A DNA stretch of 64,000 nt from Paramicrobacterium chengjingii. GTDB taxonomy: Bacteria > Actinomycetota > Actinomycetes > Actinomycetales > Microbacteriaceae. The notes under the pieces were generated by a model. It was not told the origin of the DNA, searched no databases, and worked only from the letters and a program-made list of their open reading frames with translations. Location of the stretch: assembly GCF_011751765.2 (NCBI RefSeq), contig NZ_CP061169.1:3224001-3288000 (forward strand), read 5' to 3'. A program made the translations under genes and the position numbers. This document shows, piece by piece, positions 16,737 through 24,566 of the stretch; position 1 is the first letter of the stretch, and the number at the start of each line of letters is the position of its first letter.

Positions 16737-17720
16737 TCAGTTGACGGACGTCAGAATGCTCGTCCACTCGTCGAGGAACGACGACTTGTCGTCAGTGACG
16801 TCGTCGGGAACGTCGATGATATTCATTGATGACACACCGGGAACGCCTTCGGGGTCCGTCGAGTCAGTGGTCGACGAGCGCATGCCTTTGTGCTCGGACT
16901 GCATCCAGGTCTGCGTGTCGCTCGAGAGCATCCAATTCATGAATGTGTCGGCGGCTTCTTGGTTTGAGCTGTCGGCAATGAGATAGAACATGCCGACGTT
17001 CACAATGATGCCGTCTTCGGGGTACGCAGCCACGATGTCGGTACCGTCTGCGACTTGATACACGGAGTTCTCCGCACCGATGCCGATGGCCGCTTCGCCG
17101 TTGGACAGCGCCTGTATCGGTCCGAGCGAGCTCTGGGCGATAACAACATTCGCGGCGAATTTCTTCACCAGATCCCAGCCTCCAGAGGCGTAAACGGCCG
17201 CGAGTGCGTTGAACGCACTGCCGGATTGCGTTGGGTCGGCGATGGAGATCTCGCCCTTCCACTTCGGGTCGCCAAGGTCTTCCCACGACGTCGGTGCGGC
17301 ACGTCCGTCGAGCACGTCGTTGTTGTATGCGAACACCACCGGGTTCACGATGGTGGGGATGCCGTAGTCGTCGTGCAGATACCGTTCGTCGACATTGGAG
17401 ACGTCGACTGCTCCTTCGAATGCGCGATACAACTCAGGGTGATCATCCGACGGGTACGAGCCCGAAATTGCTACATCGGCCTGAGGGTTGTCTTTCTCCG
17501 CGCTGACGCGGGCATCCGACTGCCCGGAGCTGACTTCGACGACTTCGACGGAGATGCCCTTCTCTTGTTCGAAGCGCTTTGCAAACTCAGGCATTGTCGA
17601 CTCACTCGAATACAGCACAAGTTTTTGGCCGCTGTCGTTCGACTCTGAGGGGGCGCTGCATCCGCTGAGGATGACAGCTCCCGCCGCGATGGCGACGAGT
17701 CCTATCCGCTTAAGCTTCAT
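16737..17720 (-). CDS. Substrate-binding lipoprotein, AfuA-like (SBP_bac_6)
   Basis: 327 residues from the ATG at 17720, with AAAGGAG 8 bases upstream. The lipoprotein signal ends in VILSGC near residue 19. The mature protein follows the AfuA/FbpA pattern: KLVLYSSESTMPEFAKRFE, PQADVAISG, YGIPTIVNPVVFAYN, KWKGEISIADP, then GIIVNVGMFYLIADSSN. No adjacent Tyr-Tyr pair, the usual ferric ligand of FbpA, is seen anywhere in the sequence, which counts against iron. With the neighbouring phosphatase and polyol enzymes a phosphorylated polyol or sugar is the better guess. Confidence 0.85.
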   Translation of the reverse strand: MKLKRIGLVAIAAGAVILSGCSAPSESNDSGQKLVLYSSESTMPEFAKRFEQEKGISVEVVEVSSGQSDARVSAEKDNPQADVAISGSYPSDDHPELYRAFEGAVDVSNVDERYLHDDYGIPTIVNPVVFAYNNDVLDGRAAPTSWEDLGDPKWKGEISIADPTQSGSAFNALAAVYASGGWDLVKKFAANVVIAQSSLGPIQALSNGEAAIGIGAENSVYQVADGTDIVAAYPEDGIIVNVGMFYLIADSSNQEAADTFMNWMLSSDTQTWMQSEHKGMRSSTTDSTDPEGVPGVSSMNIIDVPDDVTDDKSSFLDEWTSILTSVN

Positions 17721-17760
17721 GATGAATTCTCCTTTGAACTGGTGTTTCGGTGTTAAGTGG

Positions 17761-18528
17761 TCAATGCTCCAGCAAACCAGCGCGAAGAGCCGTGATTTGG
17801 GCTTCACTCAAACCCTGGTCGATGAGGAAAGCTTCAGCTGACCCGTGCCGCCTGTTGATCTCGGCAAGCGTCTCCTTGAGATACATCGGCGGTGCCTTGT
17901 GCGGCTCTGTACCCAGAATTGCACCGGGAAGCCCTGCTCGGTTGTAGAGATCGCGAACTGCTCCGTCGAAGTCAATGCCGAGAATGATCTGACTCGCACC
18001 ATAGTCCGTCAGCACAAACTGCTCGTCAACGCCGAGTACCAGGTGCACCAGGGCCGTGACAAGCCCAGTTCGATCCTTTCCGGCCGTGCAGTGCACCACA
18101 ACGGGAGTCTGTGCCGCACAAGCGTCTGAGATCACCGCAATGACTTCTGCGAGCTTTGGAGAGTGATGGTCGAGCACGAGTTGATATTGACCGAGCAGCG
18201 TGGGAAACGCGTCGAAGTCATTTTGAAAGAGGGTCTCTTCGAAAATCGGAATGCGTTGGTACTCGACGCCTTCGGGCAGCAGGTCGGGCGCGGCATCGGA
18301 CTCGATCTTCTCGCGCAGATCGATCACGAGCCCAATCTCACGACGCTTCATTTCTTCAAGATCGTCAGCGGTAAGTGCAGAGAGCGCGTCCGACCGAAAC
18401 AACATTCCTTCGCGCACCTGTGCGCCATTTTCGGCCGGATAACGGCCAGCATCGCGCGCCTGAAATGTGCCCTGAGTCAAGATCCGCCGCTCGGAGGCCG
18501 TTGCGGGAAGGACTGTCGCGTTTGTCAT
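17761..18528 (-). CDS. Tyrosine-phosphatase-fold phosphatase (Y_phosphatase3 family)
   Basis: 255 residues from the ATG at 18528; upstream TTG codons fall in the promoter or lack a site. The P-loop VVHCTAGKDRTG at about 155-165 is the C-x5-R motif of atypical Tyr/Ser phosphatases, with general-acid candidates upstream and IDLREKIESDAAPDLLPEGVEYQRIPI as the family's strand 2-3 region. Family members dephosphorylate proteins, phosphoinositides or small phosphates. It is the first gene of the operon that encodes the importer, mannitol dehydrogenase and sugar kinase, so a metabolic role on an imported phosphate ester is attractive. Its promoter shares the SorC operator. Confidence 0.82.
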   Translation of the reverse strand: MTNATVLPATASERRILTQGTFQARDAGRYPAENGAQVREGMLFRSDALSALTADDLEEMKRREIGLVIDLREKIESDAAPDLLPEGVEYQRIPIFEETLFQNDFDAFPTLLGQYQLVLDHHSPKLAEVIAVISDACAAQTPVVVHCTAGKDRTGLVTALVHLVLGVDEQFVLTDYGASQIILGIDFDGAVRDLYNRAGLPGAILGTEPHKAPPMYLKETLAEINRRHGSAEAFLIDQGLSEAQITALRAGLLEH

Positions 18529-18580
18529 CGAAGAGTGAGGGCCTTTCGTCAAAGAGTCTGTCAGCGTTCGTACCGCATGA

Positions 18581-18613
18581 TTTACAATATGCAATACCTA
18601 TTGCATATTGCAA
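18581..18613. promoter_or_regulatory. Divergent promoters with 26-bp palindromic operator (SorC)
   Basis: CAATATGCAATA (18585-18596), two bases, then its exact reverse complement (18599-18610). Rightward, TTTACA (18581-18586) - 17 bases - CATATT (18604-18609) drives the SorC gene. Leftward, TTGCAA (18613-18608) - 18 bases - TATTGT (18589-18584) drives the phosphatase operon. The palindrome sits across both promoters, so one bound regulator controls both. A 22-of-26 copy lies before the phosphodiesterase gene (21072-21097). Confidence 0.8.
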
Positions 18614-18670
18614 CCCCGGGTAGAATCTGCACAGGGCTCAATGCCCGTCGGCTGAAATTGAGGAGACCAC

Positions 18671-19627
18671 ATGAGCGCACCGGAACGCCGCGGGAAGACA
18701 TCGCTTGGCCGGGCTGATGCCGTGCTTTACGCGGCACGTCGGTTCTACATCGACGGAATTGCGCGGGCCGTCATCAGCGAAGAGCTCGGAATCAGCAGGT
18801 TCCGTGTCGGAGGGCTTCTCAGCGAGGCACGCGACGGTGGATATGTCTCGATTTCGCTGATGCGGCCCGACGGGTTGGATGCTGACCGCTCTCGAGCCTT
18901 GGTAGAGCGCACCTCGGTCGAGCGAGCCATCGTCTGCCCCCCTCTTGTCGAGGGCGACCTCTCGACCGTTCTTGCGGGTGCTGCTGGAGGCTACCTCACC
19001 GAGAACCTCGGGCCCGCCGACATTCTGGGACTCTCCTCGGGGCGCACCACGCATATGATCGGCCGCTCCACCCAGAGGCTGGCGTGCACGGCGATCGTCC
19101 AGACTACGGGCGTTGTCCGCGTCGACACGTTGACGGAGAGTCCCGTGGAGACGATCCGCCGGCTCGCACAGCTTTCCGGCGCCACGAGCTATCCGATGTA
19201 TGCTCCGGGCCTTCTCCCCACGGCCGAGCTCACGCAGCAGATCAACGACGAGCCCGGCATCGCGCGAACTGTGGCGATGTTCCCTAGCATCACGACGCTG
19301 GTCGCATCGATTGCGACATGGGGCGAGAAGACATCAGCGTTCTACGATGCCTGCAACAAGGCCACGCTCGCTGAGCTCCGTGAGGCGAACCCGTCAGCGG
19401 AACTCATCGGAACTCTCCTCACCGCGGACGGAGAGGTAGTTGGGCAGGAGTTCACCCGGCGCTGCGTCGCCATGCAGACAGATCTCCTCCGCGCAGTCCC
19501 CGATGTTGTCGGCATCGGCGGGGGCGAGCATCAGCACGCTGCCGTGCTCGCAGCCGTCCGAAGCGGCATCGTGAATACACTCGTGACGGATGCCGCGACA
19601 GCAGACTTCGTTCTCGCAAACGTCTGA
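18671..19627 (+). CDS. SorC-family sugar-binding transcriptional regulator
   Basis: 318 residues, ATG with GAGGAG at 6 bases. The N-terminal ~60 residues are the SorC helix-turn-helix (AARRFYIDGIARAVISEELGISRFRVGGLLSEARDGGYV) and the rest is the sugar-phosphate-binding domain related to phosphosugar isomerases: LGLSSGRTTHMI, QTTGVVRVDTL, then GDEPGIA-type and the C-terminal VVGIGGGEHQHAAVLAAVRSGIVNTLVTD. Such regulators sense a phosphorylated pathway intermediate. It is divergent from the phosphatase operon and convergent with the phosphodiesterase gene, and matching operators precede both units. Confidence 0.9.
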   Translation: MSAPERRGKTSLGRADAVLYAARRFYIDGIARAVISEELGISRFRVGGLLSEARDGGYVSISLMRPDGLDADRSRALVERTSVERAIVCPPLVEGDLSTVLAGAAGGYLTENLGPADILGLSSGRTTHMIGRSTQRLACTAIVQTTGVVRVDTLTESPVETIRRLAQLSGATSYPMYAPGLLPTAELTQQINDEPGIARTVAMFPSITTLVASIATWGEKTSAFYDACNKATLAELREANPSAELIGTLLTADGEVVGQEFTRRCVAMQTDLLRAVPDVVGIGGGEHQHAAVLAAVRSGIVNTLVTDAATADFVLANV

Positions 19628-19663
19628 ACTGCGACTCGGTCGACGTAAAAGGGCCGATACACA

Positions 19664-19697
19664 GTGCTGCTGGCCGAGTGTCCCCGACCAGCAGCAC
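19664..19697. terminator. Bidirectional hairpin between convergent SorC and phosphodiesterase genes
   Basis: GTGCTGCTGG (19664-19673) pairs perfectly with 19688-19697 over a 14-base loop, midway between the two convergent stops. No long T-run on either side. Confidence 0.6.
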
Positions 19698-19712
19698 AGC
19701 ACCCGCTTCGCG

Positions 19713-21032
19713 CTATGCGACGAAATATGCGTAGATATCCTCCACGACCTTCTTCGGGTTATACAAATAGACGTGATCCGTCAGCGTGTCGCTGAAAATC
19801 TGTTTGGTGAATCCGTTGAAATGAGCGGTCTCGGTATCAGTGCCGGGACCCACGTACACCGTGTAGAAGCTGCCGGCCTCAATGACCGCATCCTCTCCCA
19901 CCTGCAAGACGTTGTAGCTGTAGTCCCGCAACGTGTACCCGCTAATGTCAATTGCCTTTTTCGTTGTGTTTCGAAGCAAGACGTACTCGCCGCCATTCTC
20001 TGCAATGTCGTCACCCTCCGGGTTATAGACGACGCTATCGACGATGACACCGTTGCGGTTCGGCAGTGGGTTCTTGCCCTTGATGACCGCCTTGGCTACA
20101 TCGGGAGCATCCGTGAGCACCACGTCATAGCCCTGGTTCACCGCCATGCCGATGAGTTCTGGGCTGTCCGAGACCTCGCTCACGCATTTGACGCCGAAGT
20201 CGTGCATCCGCTCAATCTGCGGTGCCGTGGAAAGCCCAGGGTGGCACAGAGTGCCGGTTCCCCAGCTGGCAAACTCTTCAAGTTCCTCATCACTCGCTGT
20301 CACGTACGAGTACACCTCGCCGTCGATACCAAACGGATTGACCGGAATATCAGGCAGCAGCTCGTGGAACTGCTTGAGCGGCTCGGGATTGCGAGACTGA
20401 ATCCAGATCTGCGGCGCACCATTCTTCGCTTTACCCTCACTGGTATACCCGAGGTCCTTCAACTCGTTCGCGACGTTCTCGACGATACCCGGGTAGAGTT
20501 CGGGATTCTTGATCTCAGGGTAGAGGCCCACGCGGCGGTCGGTGAACTCGACCCATTCCTGCAGGGTGATCATTTCCTCACCGGCGTATGCCGGGTCAAA
20601 CCATGAACCCGCGTCAAGCTGCTTGATCTCGTCCAGGGTGAAGTCGCGCACATTCCACGGGGCCCGGTCGGGGAAGAGTTCTTCGACATTTGTTGTGCGG
20701 CTCAGCGTGTCGTCGTGAATGATGACAAGCTCGCCGTCTTTGGTCTGAGCGATATCTCCCTCAAGCGTGTCGGCTCCGTCTTTGATGGCCCGTTTGAAGG
20801 ACGCGAGTGTTTCTTCCGGCGCGTATTTCGACGACCCCCGGTGCGCGAACACGAGTGGCTTCTTTCCTTTGTGGTGCCCGGCGGTGACCGAGCTGGCGGT
20901 CTCCCCACCCGATGTGGCTTGTGCGCTCGGGATGGAGGTGTTGATGAATGCCGACCCGGCCAGGGCGAGCGCGCCCACAAGGGTCATCACCACACCCGAT
21001 CGGATCGTGGAGCGGTTGAACGGTAAATGCAC
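19713..21032 (-). CDS. Secreted glycerophosphodiester phosphodiesterase with C-terminal lamin-tail-like domain
   Basis: 439 residues from a GTG at 21032, chosen because AAAGGA lies 6 bases upstream; an earlier GTG at 21047 would read through that site. A Sec signal peptide covers about the first 40 residues (hydrophobic run VVMTLVGALALAGSAF). The GDPD TIM-barrel follows: FAHRGSSKYAPEET (catalytic His with Arg/Glu metal site), EGDIAQTKDGELVIIHDDTL (second His), LYPEIKNP. The last ~110 residues (VIVDSVVYNPEGDD, EYVLLRNTTKKAIDISGYTLRDY) match a lamin-tail domain, an Ig-fold module common on exported nucleases and hydrolases. It should hydrolyse phosphodiesters outside the cell. Promoter and SorC-type operator at 21072-21101. 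Confidence 0.87.
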   Translation of the reverse strand: MHLPFNRSTIRSGVVMTLVGALALAGSAFINTSIPSAQATSGGETASSVTAGHHKGKKPLVFAHRGSSKYAPEETLASFKRAIKDGADTLEGDIAQTKDGELVIIHDDTLSRTTNVEELFPDRAPWNVRDFTLDEIKQLDAGSWFDPAYAGEEMITLQEWVEFTDRRVGLYPEIKNPELYPGIVENVANELKDLGYTSEGKAKNGAPQIWIQSRNPEPLKQFHELLPDIPVNPFGIDGEVYSYVTASDEELEEFASWGTGTLCHPGLSTAPQIERMHDFGVKCVSEVSDSPELIGMAVNQGYDVVLTDAPDVAKAVIKGKNPLPNRNGVIVDSVVYNPEGDDIAENGGEYVLLRNTTKKAIDISGYTLRDYSYNVLQVGEDAVIEAGSFYTVYVGPGTDTETAHFNGFTKQIFSDTLTDHVYLYNPKKVVEDIYAYFVA

Positions 21033-21071
21033 TAGTTGTCCTTTCACAATGAAGCACGGTCAGTTGACTCA

Positions 21072-21101
21072 CATTCTGCAATACCCATTGCAAATTGTAA
21101 A
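21072..21101 (-). promoter_or_regulatory. Promoter and second SorC operator, phosphodiesterase gene
   Basis: On the minus strand TTTACA (21101-21096), 17 bases, CAGAAT (21078-21073): the same -35 and spacer as the SorC gene's own promoter. The covered 26 bases (21072-21097) match the 18585-18610 palindrome at 22 positions, including the core TGCAATACC and ATTGCA. This ties the secreted enzyme to the importer operon 2.5 kb away. Confidence 0.75.
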
Positions 21102-21203
21102 GACTTTCGCAATTGTGTCTTCTTAAACACGCAAATGTCGCTATCTGTGTTCGTCGCACAGTTCTCGCGGTGAGCTGCACGAGGTGAAACTCGCATGATC
21201 CTG

Positions 21204-21272
21204 TTGACAAATGGATTGAGATGGAGTTCTATTCATTCACCACAGTGAAATAATGTTTCACACAATGAAACA
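21204..21272 (+). promoter_or_regulatory. Promoter region and IclR/KdgR-like operators of the tricarboxylate operon
   Basis: TTGACA at 21204-21209 is a clear -35; 17 bases on is a weak TTCTAT. Downstream lie two overlapping inverted repeats: GTGAAA-N5-TTTCAC (21245-21261) and TGTTTCA-N5-TGAAACA (21254-21272). The second has the TGAAACA/TGTTTCA halves of IclR-family KdgR boxes. The IclR gene at 25238 in this operon is the likely binder, and a site downstream of the promoter suits repression. The rest of the 333-base gap 21033-21365 holds the leftward promoter at 21072-21101 and about 95 bases after 21272 with no feature I recognise. Confidence 0.65.
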
Positions 21273-21365
21273 TTGAGCTTCCGCGATCCCCTCACCTTCT
21301 CTGATTCGCGGCACCGAAATGACCGTCTCCGCAACCTTCTTCAAAGGCGAAAGGTTCTGACACAC

Positions 21366-22031
21366 GTGAACTCCCCGACCCCAGAGCGGCATGCGCACGA
21401 TGCCGAGCCGTCGTCGGCCACGGCGACTGACTCCGAAGCACCGCACGGACTGATCATCGGCGCCCAAACCGTGCTTCTCCTCTTATCCGCCCTCATTGCA
21501 TGGAACTCCCTCGATCTGGGGCTCTTCGTCACTCTCGGCCCTGGGGCGGGTTTCTTCCCGTTCTTCCTCAGCATCGGACTATTCCTCTTGGCGTTCGCGT
21601 GGTTCATTCAAACGCAGCGGTCATGGGCGAAAGAACGCCAGGAGCGCACCACACGATCTCTGCACACGGCCGCATTCGACATGGTCGAAGACACAAGTCG
21701 TTCGATCGCCGACCTGGCCCAGCAGTCAGATGCGGATGCACAGGAGACATCGAGAGAAGAACTCGAGGCGTCACGACTCGCCCGCAAACATGTCATCAAC
21801 ATCATCCTGAGTCTCATCGTCTTGGCAATCGTCATGGTTCCTCTCGGCTATCAGATTCCGATGTTCCTCTTCCTCGTCTATCACCTGGGGTTTCGCGCAC
21901 GTCGCCGCTGGTACACGGTGCTCCTGATCGCTCTGGCCGGCAGCATCGGCGTCTTCCACATATTCAATGACTTGCTGTCGGTCGCGCTGCCCTATTCAAG
22001 CTTTGAATTCCTCAACCTGATCGGACTGTGA
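21366..22031 (+). CDS. tctB: Tripartite tricarboxylate transporter small membrane subunit (TctB)
   Basis: 221 residues from the GTG at 21366 (AAAGG about 11 bases upstream); an earlier TTG at 21273 lies inside the operator and is rejected. Four membrane helices, with GLFVTLGPGAGFFPFFLSIG as the TctB signature in the first half, and VINIILSLIVLAIVMVPLGYQIPMFLF in the second. The cytoplasmic loop between helices 2 and 3 is unusually long and charged (about 60 residues, many Glu/Arg/Ser). Forms the membrane complex with TctA, whose start overlaps its stop. Confidence 0.85.
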   Translation: MNSPTPERHAHDAEPSSATATDSEAPHGLIIGAQTVLLLLSALIAWNSLDLGLFVTLGPGAGFFPFFLSIGLFLLAFAWFIQTQRSWAKERQERTTRSLHTAAFDMVEDTSRSIADLAQQSDADAQETSREELEASRLARKHVINIILSLIVLAIVMVPLGYQIPMFLFLVYHLGFRARRRWYTVLLIALAGSIGVFHIFNDLLSVALPYSSFEFLNLIGL

Positions 22032-23539
22032 TCATCGTGGACGTCTTAAACCAGCTGCTCGGCGGGTTCGCGAGTGCGCTCACGCCCGAGAATCTGCTCT
22101 TCGCCCTCATCGGCTGCATCCTGGGAACTTTGGTGGGAGTTCTTCCGGGAGTAGGCCCCGTTGCGGGAACGGCAATACTGATCCCGCTGACGCTGAGCAT
22201 GAACCCAACGAGCGCAATCATCATGCTCGGTGCGATCTTCTATGGCAGCCAGTACGGCGGAACCATTACAAGCGTCCTTCTGAATACTCCGGGAGAAGCT
22301 GCGTCGGCGATCACCGCGATCGACGGTTTCCAGATGACAAAGAAAGGGCGTGCCGGCGTCGCACTCGGCATCGCCGCCATCGGCTCATTCGTCGGAGGCA
22401 TCGTCGCCACAGCAGGACTTGTCATTGCCGCAAAACCACTGGGGTCGCTCGGTCTCAAAGTCGGTCCTCCAGAATTCTTCGGGCTCATGGTGCTGGGAAT
22501 ATCGCTGCTCGTCGCACTCGCGGGCCGGTCGATGGTCAAGGCGCTGATCTCGGGAATCCTCGGCCTCTTGATCGCACTCGTGGGCATCGACCCCGTCGTC
22601 GGCATGCCACGCTTCACGTTCGGCAACGAGCATTTGCTCGACGGAGTCAGCTTCGTCGCCGTCATCGTCGGCATCTTCGGGCTCAGCGAGATTCTCGTGA
22701 GTGTCACCCCGGAAGGGTCAACTCGCGCACTCAAGGGCGGCCTTCGTGCGATGCTTCCGAACAAGACCGACATGCGTCGGGCAGCTCCGGCAATCGGCCG
22801 TGGCTCGATCATCGGTTTTCTTACTGGACTGGTTCCGGGACTCACCGGAACCGTGACCTCACTCCTCTCCTACGGGGCAGAGACCAAGTTCTCCAAGCAC
22901 CGCAAAGAGCTCGGCACGGGTGCTATCGAAGGCGTCGCGGGCCCAGAGACGGCGAACAACGCACACGCGAACTCGGCGCTGATACCCCTGTTCACGCTTG
23001 GCATTCCCGCCTCTCCGACGATCGCCGTTCTGATGGGTGCCTTCCTGCAACAAGGGCTCACACCTGGTCCATCGTTGTTCACGGAGCACGCAGAAATTGC
23101 CTGGGCGATCATCGCGAGCCTCTTCATCGGCAACCTCATCTGCCTGATCTTGAACGTGCCGCTGATCTCCGTATGGACGTCAATTCTGAAGATTCCGCAC
23201 CCCATCCTCTTGGCGGTCATCATGATCTTCCTCGTGGTGGGTTCGTACACCATTAACTACAGCGTGTTCGACGTCTTCGTGATGATCTTCTTCGGCATCG
23301 TCGGGCTGGTCTTCCGCAGGCTCGATGTCCCCATGGCGCCCCTTGTGCTCACGTTGGTTCTCGGGCCGCTCATGGAGCGCTCGCTTCGCGAATCGTTGGA
23401 GATCTCACAGGGCGCGTTCTCCATCTTCGCAACGCGTCCGTTTGCGCTGATCTTCATCCTCATCGGAGTCGCCATCATGCTCACGCCACTGCTCAAACTT
23501 CGTAAGCCGGCGGCACTCACGGCTGACGTCGAAGTCTGA
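22028..23539 (+). CDS. tctA: Tripartite tricarboxylate transporter large membrane subunit (TctA)
   Basis: 503 residues, about 12 membrane helices. Opening LNQLLGGFASALTPENLLFALIGCILGTLVGVLPGVGP and the second conserved block GFLTGLVPGLTGTVTSLLSY are the paired TctA motifs (G-x-x-P-G-x-G). The GTG at 22028 overlaps the TctB stop; a GTG at 22037 is equally possible. Carries out secondary, sodium- or proton-driven uptake of the ligand delivered by TctC. Confidence 0.92.
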   Translation: MIIVDVLNQLLGGFASALTPENLLFALIGCILGTLVGVLPGVGPVAGTAILIPLTLSMNPTSAIIMLGAIFYGSQYGGTITSVLLNTPGEAASAITAIDGFQMTKKGRAGVALGIAAIGSFVGGIVATAGLVIAAKPLGSLGLKVGPPEFFGLMVLGISLLVALAGRSMVKALISGILGLLIALVGIDPVVGMPRFTFGNEHLLDGVSFVAVIVGIFGLSEILVSVTPEGSTRALKGGLRAMLPNKTDMRRAAPAIGRGSIIGFLTGLVPGLTGTVTSLLSYGAETKFSKHRKELGTGAIEGVAGPETANNAHANSALIPLFTLGIPASPTIAVLMGAFLQQGLTPGPSLFTEHAEIAWAIIASLFIGNLICLILNVPLISVWTSILKIPHPILLAVIMIFLVVGSYTINYSVFDVFVMIFFGIVGLVFRRLDVPMAPLVLTLVLGPLMERSLRESLEISQGAFSIFATRPFALIFILIGVAIMLTPLLKLRKPAALTADVEV

Positions 23540-23573
23540 CCCACCGTCAATACCCAATCAAAGGAGAAATGAG

Positions 23574-24566
23574 ATGAAATCAAAGACGATTGCAGCGCTC
23601 ATATCGGTCGGCGCACTCGCCGTCGGATTGACCGCGTGCAGCGCCGGCACAGGAGCCGACGCATCAAGCTGGCCGCAGAAGGGAAAAGCGATCGAGCTCA
23701 TCGTGGCGTATGCGCCCGGAGGCTCAGTGGACACCGCAGCTCGCGTTGTCGCTCCTGAACTCGAGAAAGAGCTGGGTACCACGGTCGAGGTCATCAATAA
23801 GCCGGGTGCGGGCGGCCAGATCGGCTACACCGCAGTGGCCAATGCCAAGCCCGACGGCTACACCATCGGAGCGGTCAGCGCACCTTCCGTCGTCGTCACG
23901 CCCCTTGACGAGTCGCGCGGAGCGACCTGGACTCGCGATAGCTTTCTGCCACTCGCACGTCAGGTCTTCGACCCTCAAGTCATCGCGGTGAAGTCCGATA
24001 GCAAGTTTGAAGACCTCAACTCGCTGATTGACTACGCAAAGGCGCACCCTGGCGAGCTGTCTGCAACCACGACCGGCATTCAGACAGGAGAACAGTTCGC
24101 GATGCTGTCCGTCGAGAAGGCAACGGGTGCAAAGTTCAACCTTGTGGCGTTCTCTGAAGGGGCAGCGTCGGCCATGACGGCATTCTTGGGCGATCATGTT
24201 GACATCTACGTCGGCAATGTCTCCGACATTGTGGACAACGGCAACGAGGATGTGAAGGTGATCGGAGTGATGGATGCCGAGAGAAGCGAGTCGCTTCCAG
24301 ACGCACCGACGTTCAAAGAGTCGGGCTACGACGTCGAAGAGGGCACGGCACGCGGATACGTTGCTCCCGCCGGCCTGCCTGACGATGTAGCCAAGAAGCT
24401 TGAGGATGCTTTCGCGAAGGCCATTCAGAACGCCGATGTCATCAAGCAGATGGACAAGCTCGGCCTCCCCACGGCGTTCCTCGACGCCGCTGACTATGCC
24501 GACTATTGGAAAGAACAGGAAAACACGTATAAAGAACTGCTCCCTGAGATCAAGGCCGGCTCTTAA
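23574..24566 (+). CDS. tctC: Tripartite tricarboxylate transporter solute-binding lipoprotein (TctC)
   Basis: 330 residues preceded by AAAGGAG. Lipoprotein signal ends GLTAC at about residue 22. The mature protein has the Bug/TctC fold: KAIELIVAYAPGGSVDTAARVVAPELEKELG, VINKPGAGGQIGYTAVA, KPDGYTIG, which form the carboxylate-binding loops. Bug proteins bind citrate, tartrate, nicotinate, amino acids and others, so the ligand is open. In a Gram-positive cell it is membrane-anchored by lipid. Confidence 0.92.
   Translation: MKSKTIAALISVGALAVGLTACSAGTGADASSWPQKGKAIELIVAYAPGGSVDTAARVVAPELEKELGTTVEVINKPGAGGQIGYTAVANAKPDGYTIGAVSAPSVVVTPLDESRGATWTRDSFLPLARQVFDPQVIAVKSDSKFEDLNSLIDYAKAHPGELSATTTGIQTGEQFAMLSVEKATGAKFNLVAFSEGAASAMTAFLGDHVDIYVGNVSDIVDNGNEDVKVIGVMDAERSESLPDAPTFKESGYDVEEGTARGYVAPAGLPDDVAKKLEDAFAKAIQNADVIKQMDKLGLPTAFLDAADYADYWKEQENTYKELLPEIKAGS

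Noticed and set aside
13887..17720. Ferric iron uptake system
   Set aside because: Homology to FbpABC is real, but no Tyr-Tyr site is seen in the binding protein and all co-transcribed genes are for polyols or phosphate esters. AfuABC-like sugar-phosphate import fits better.
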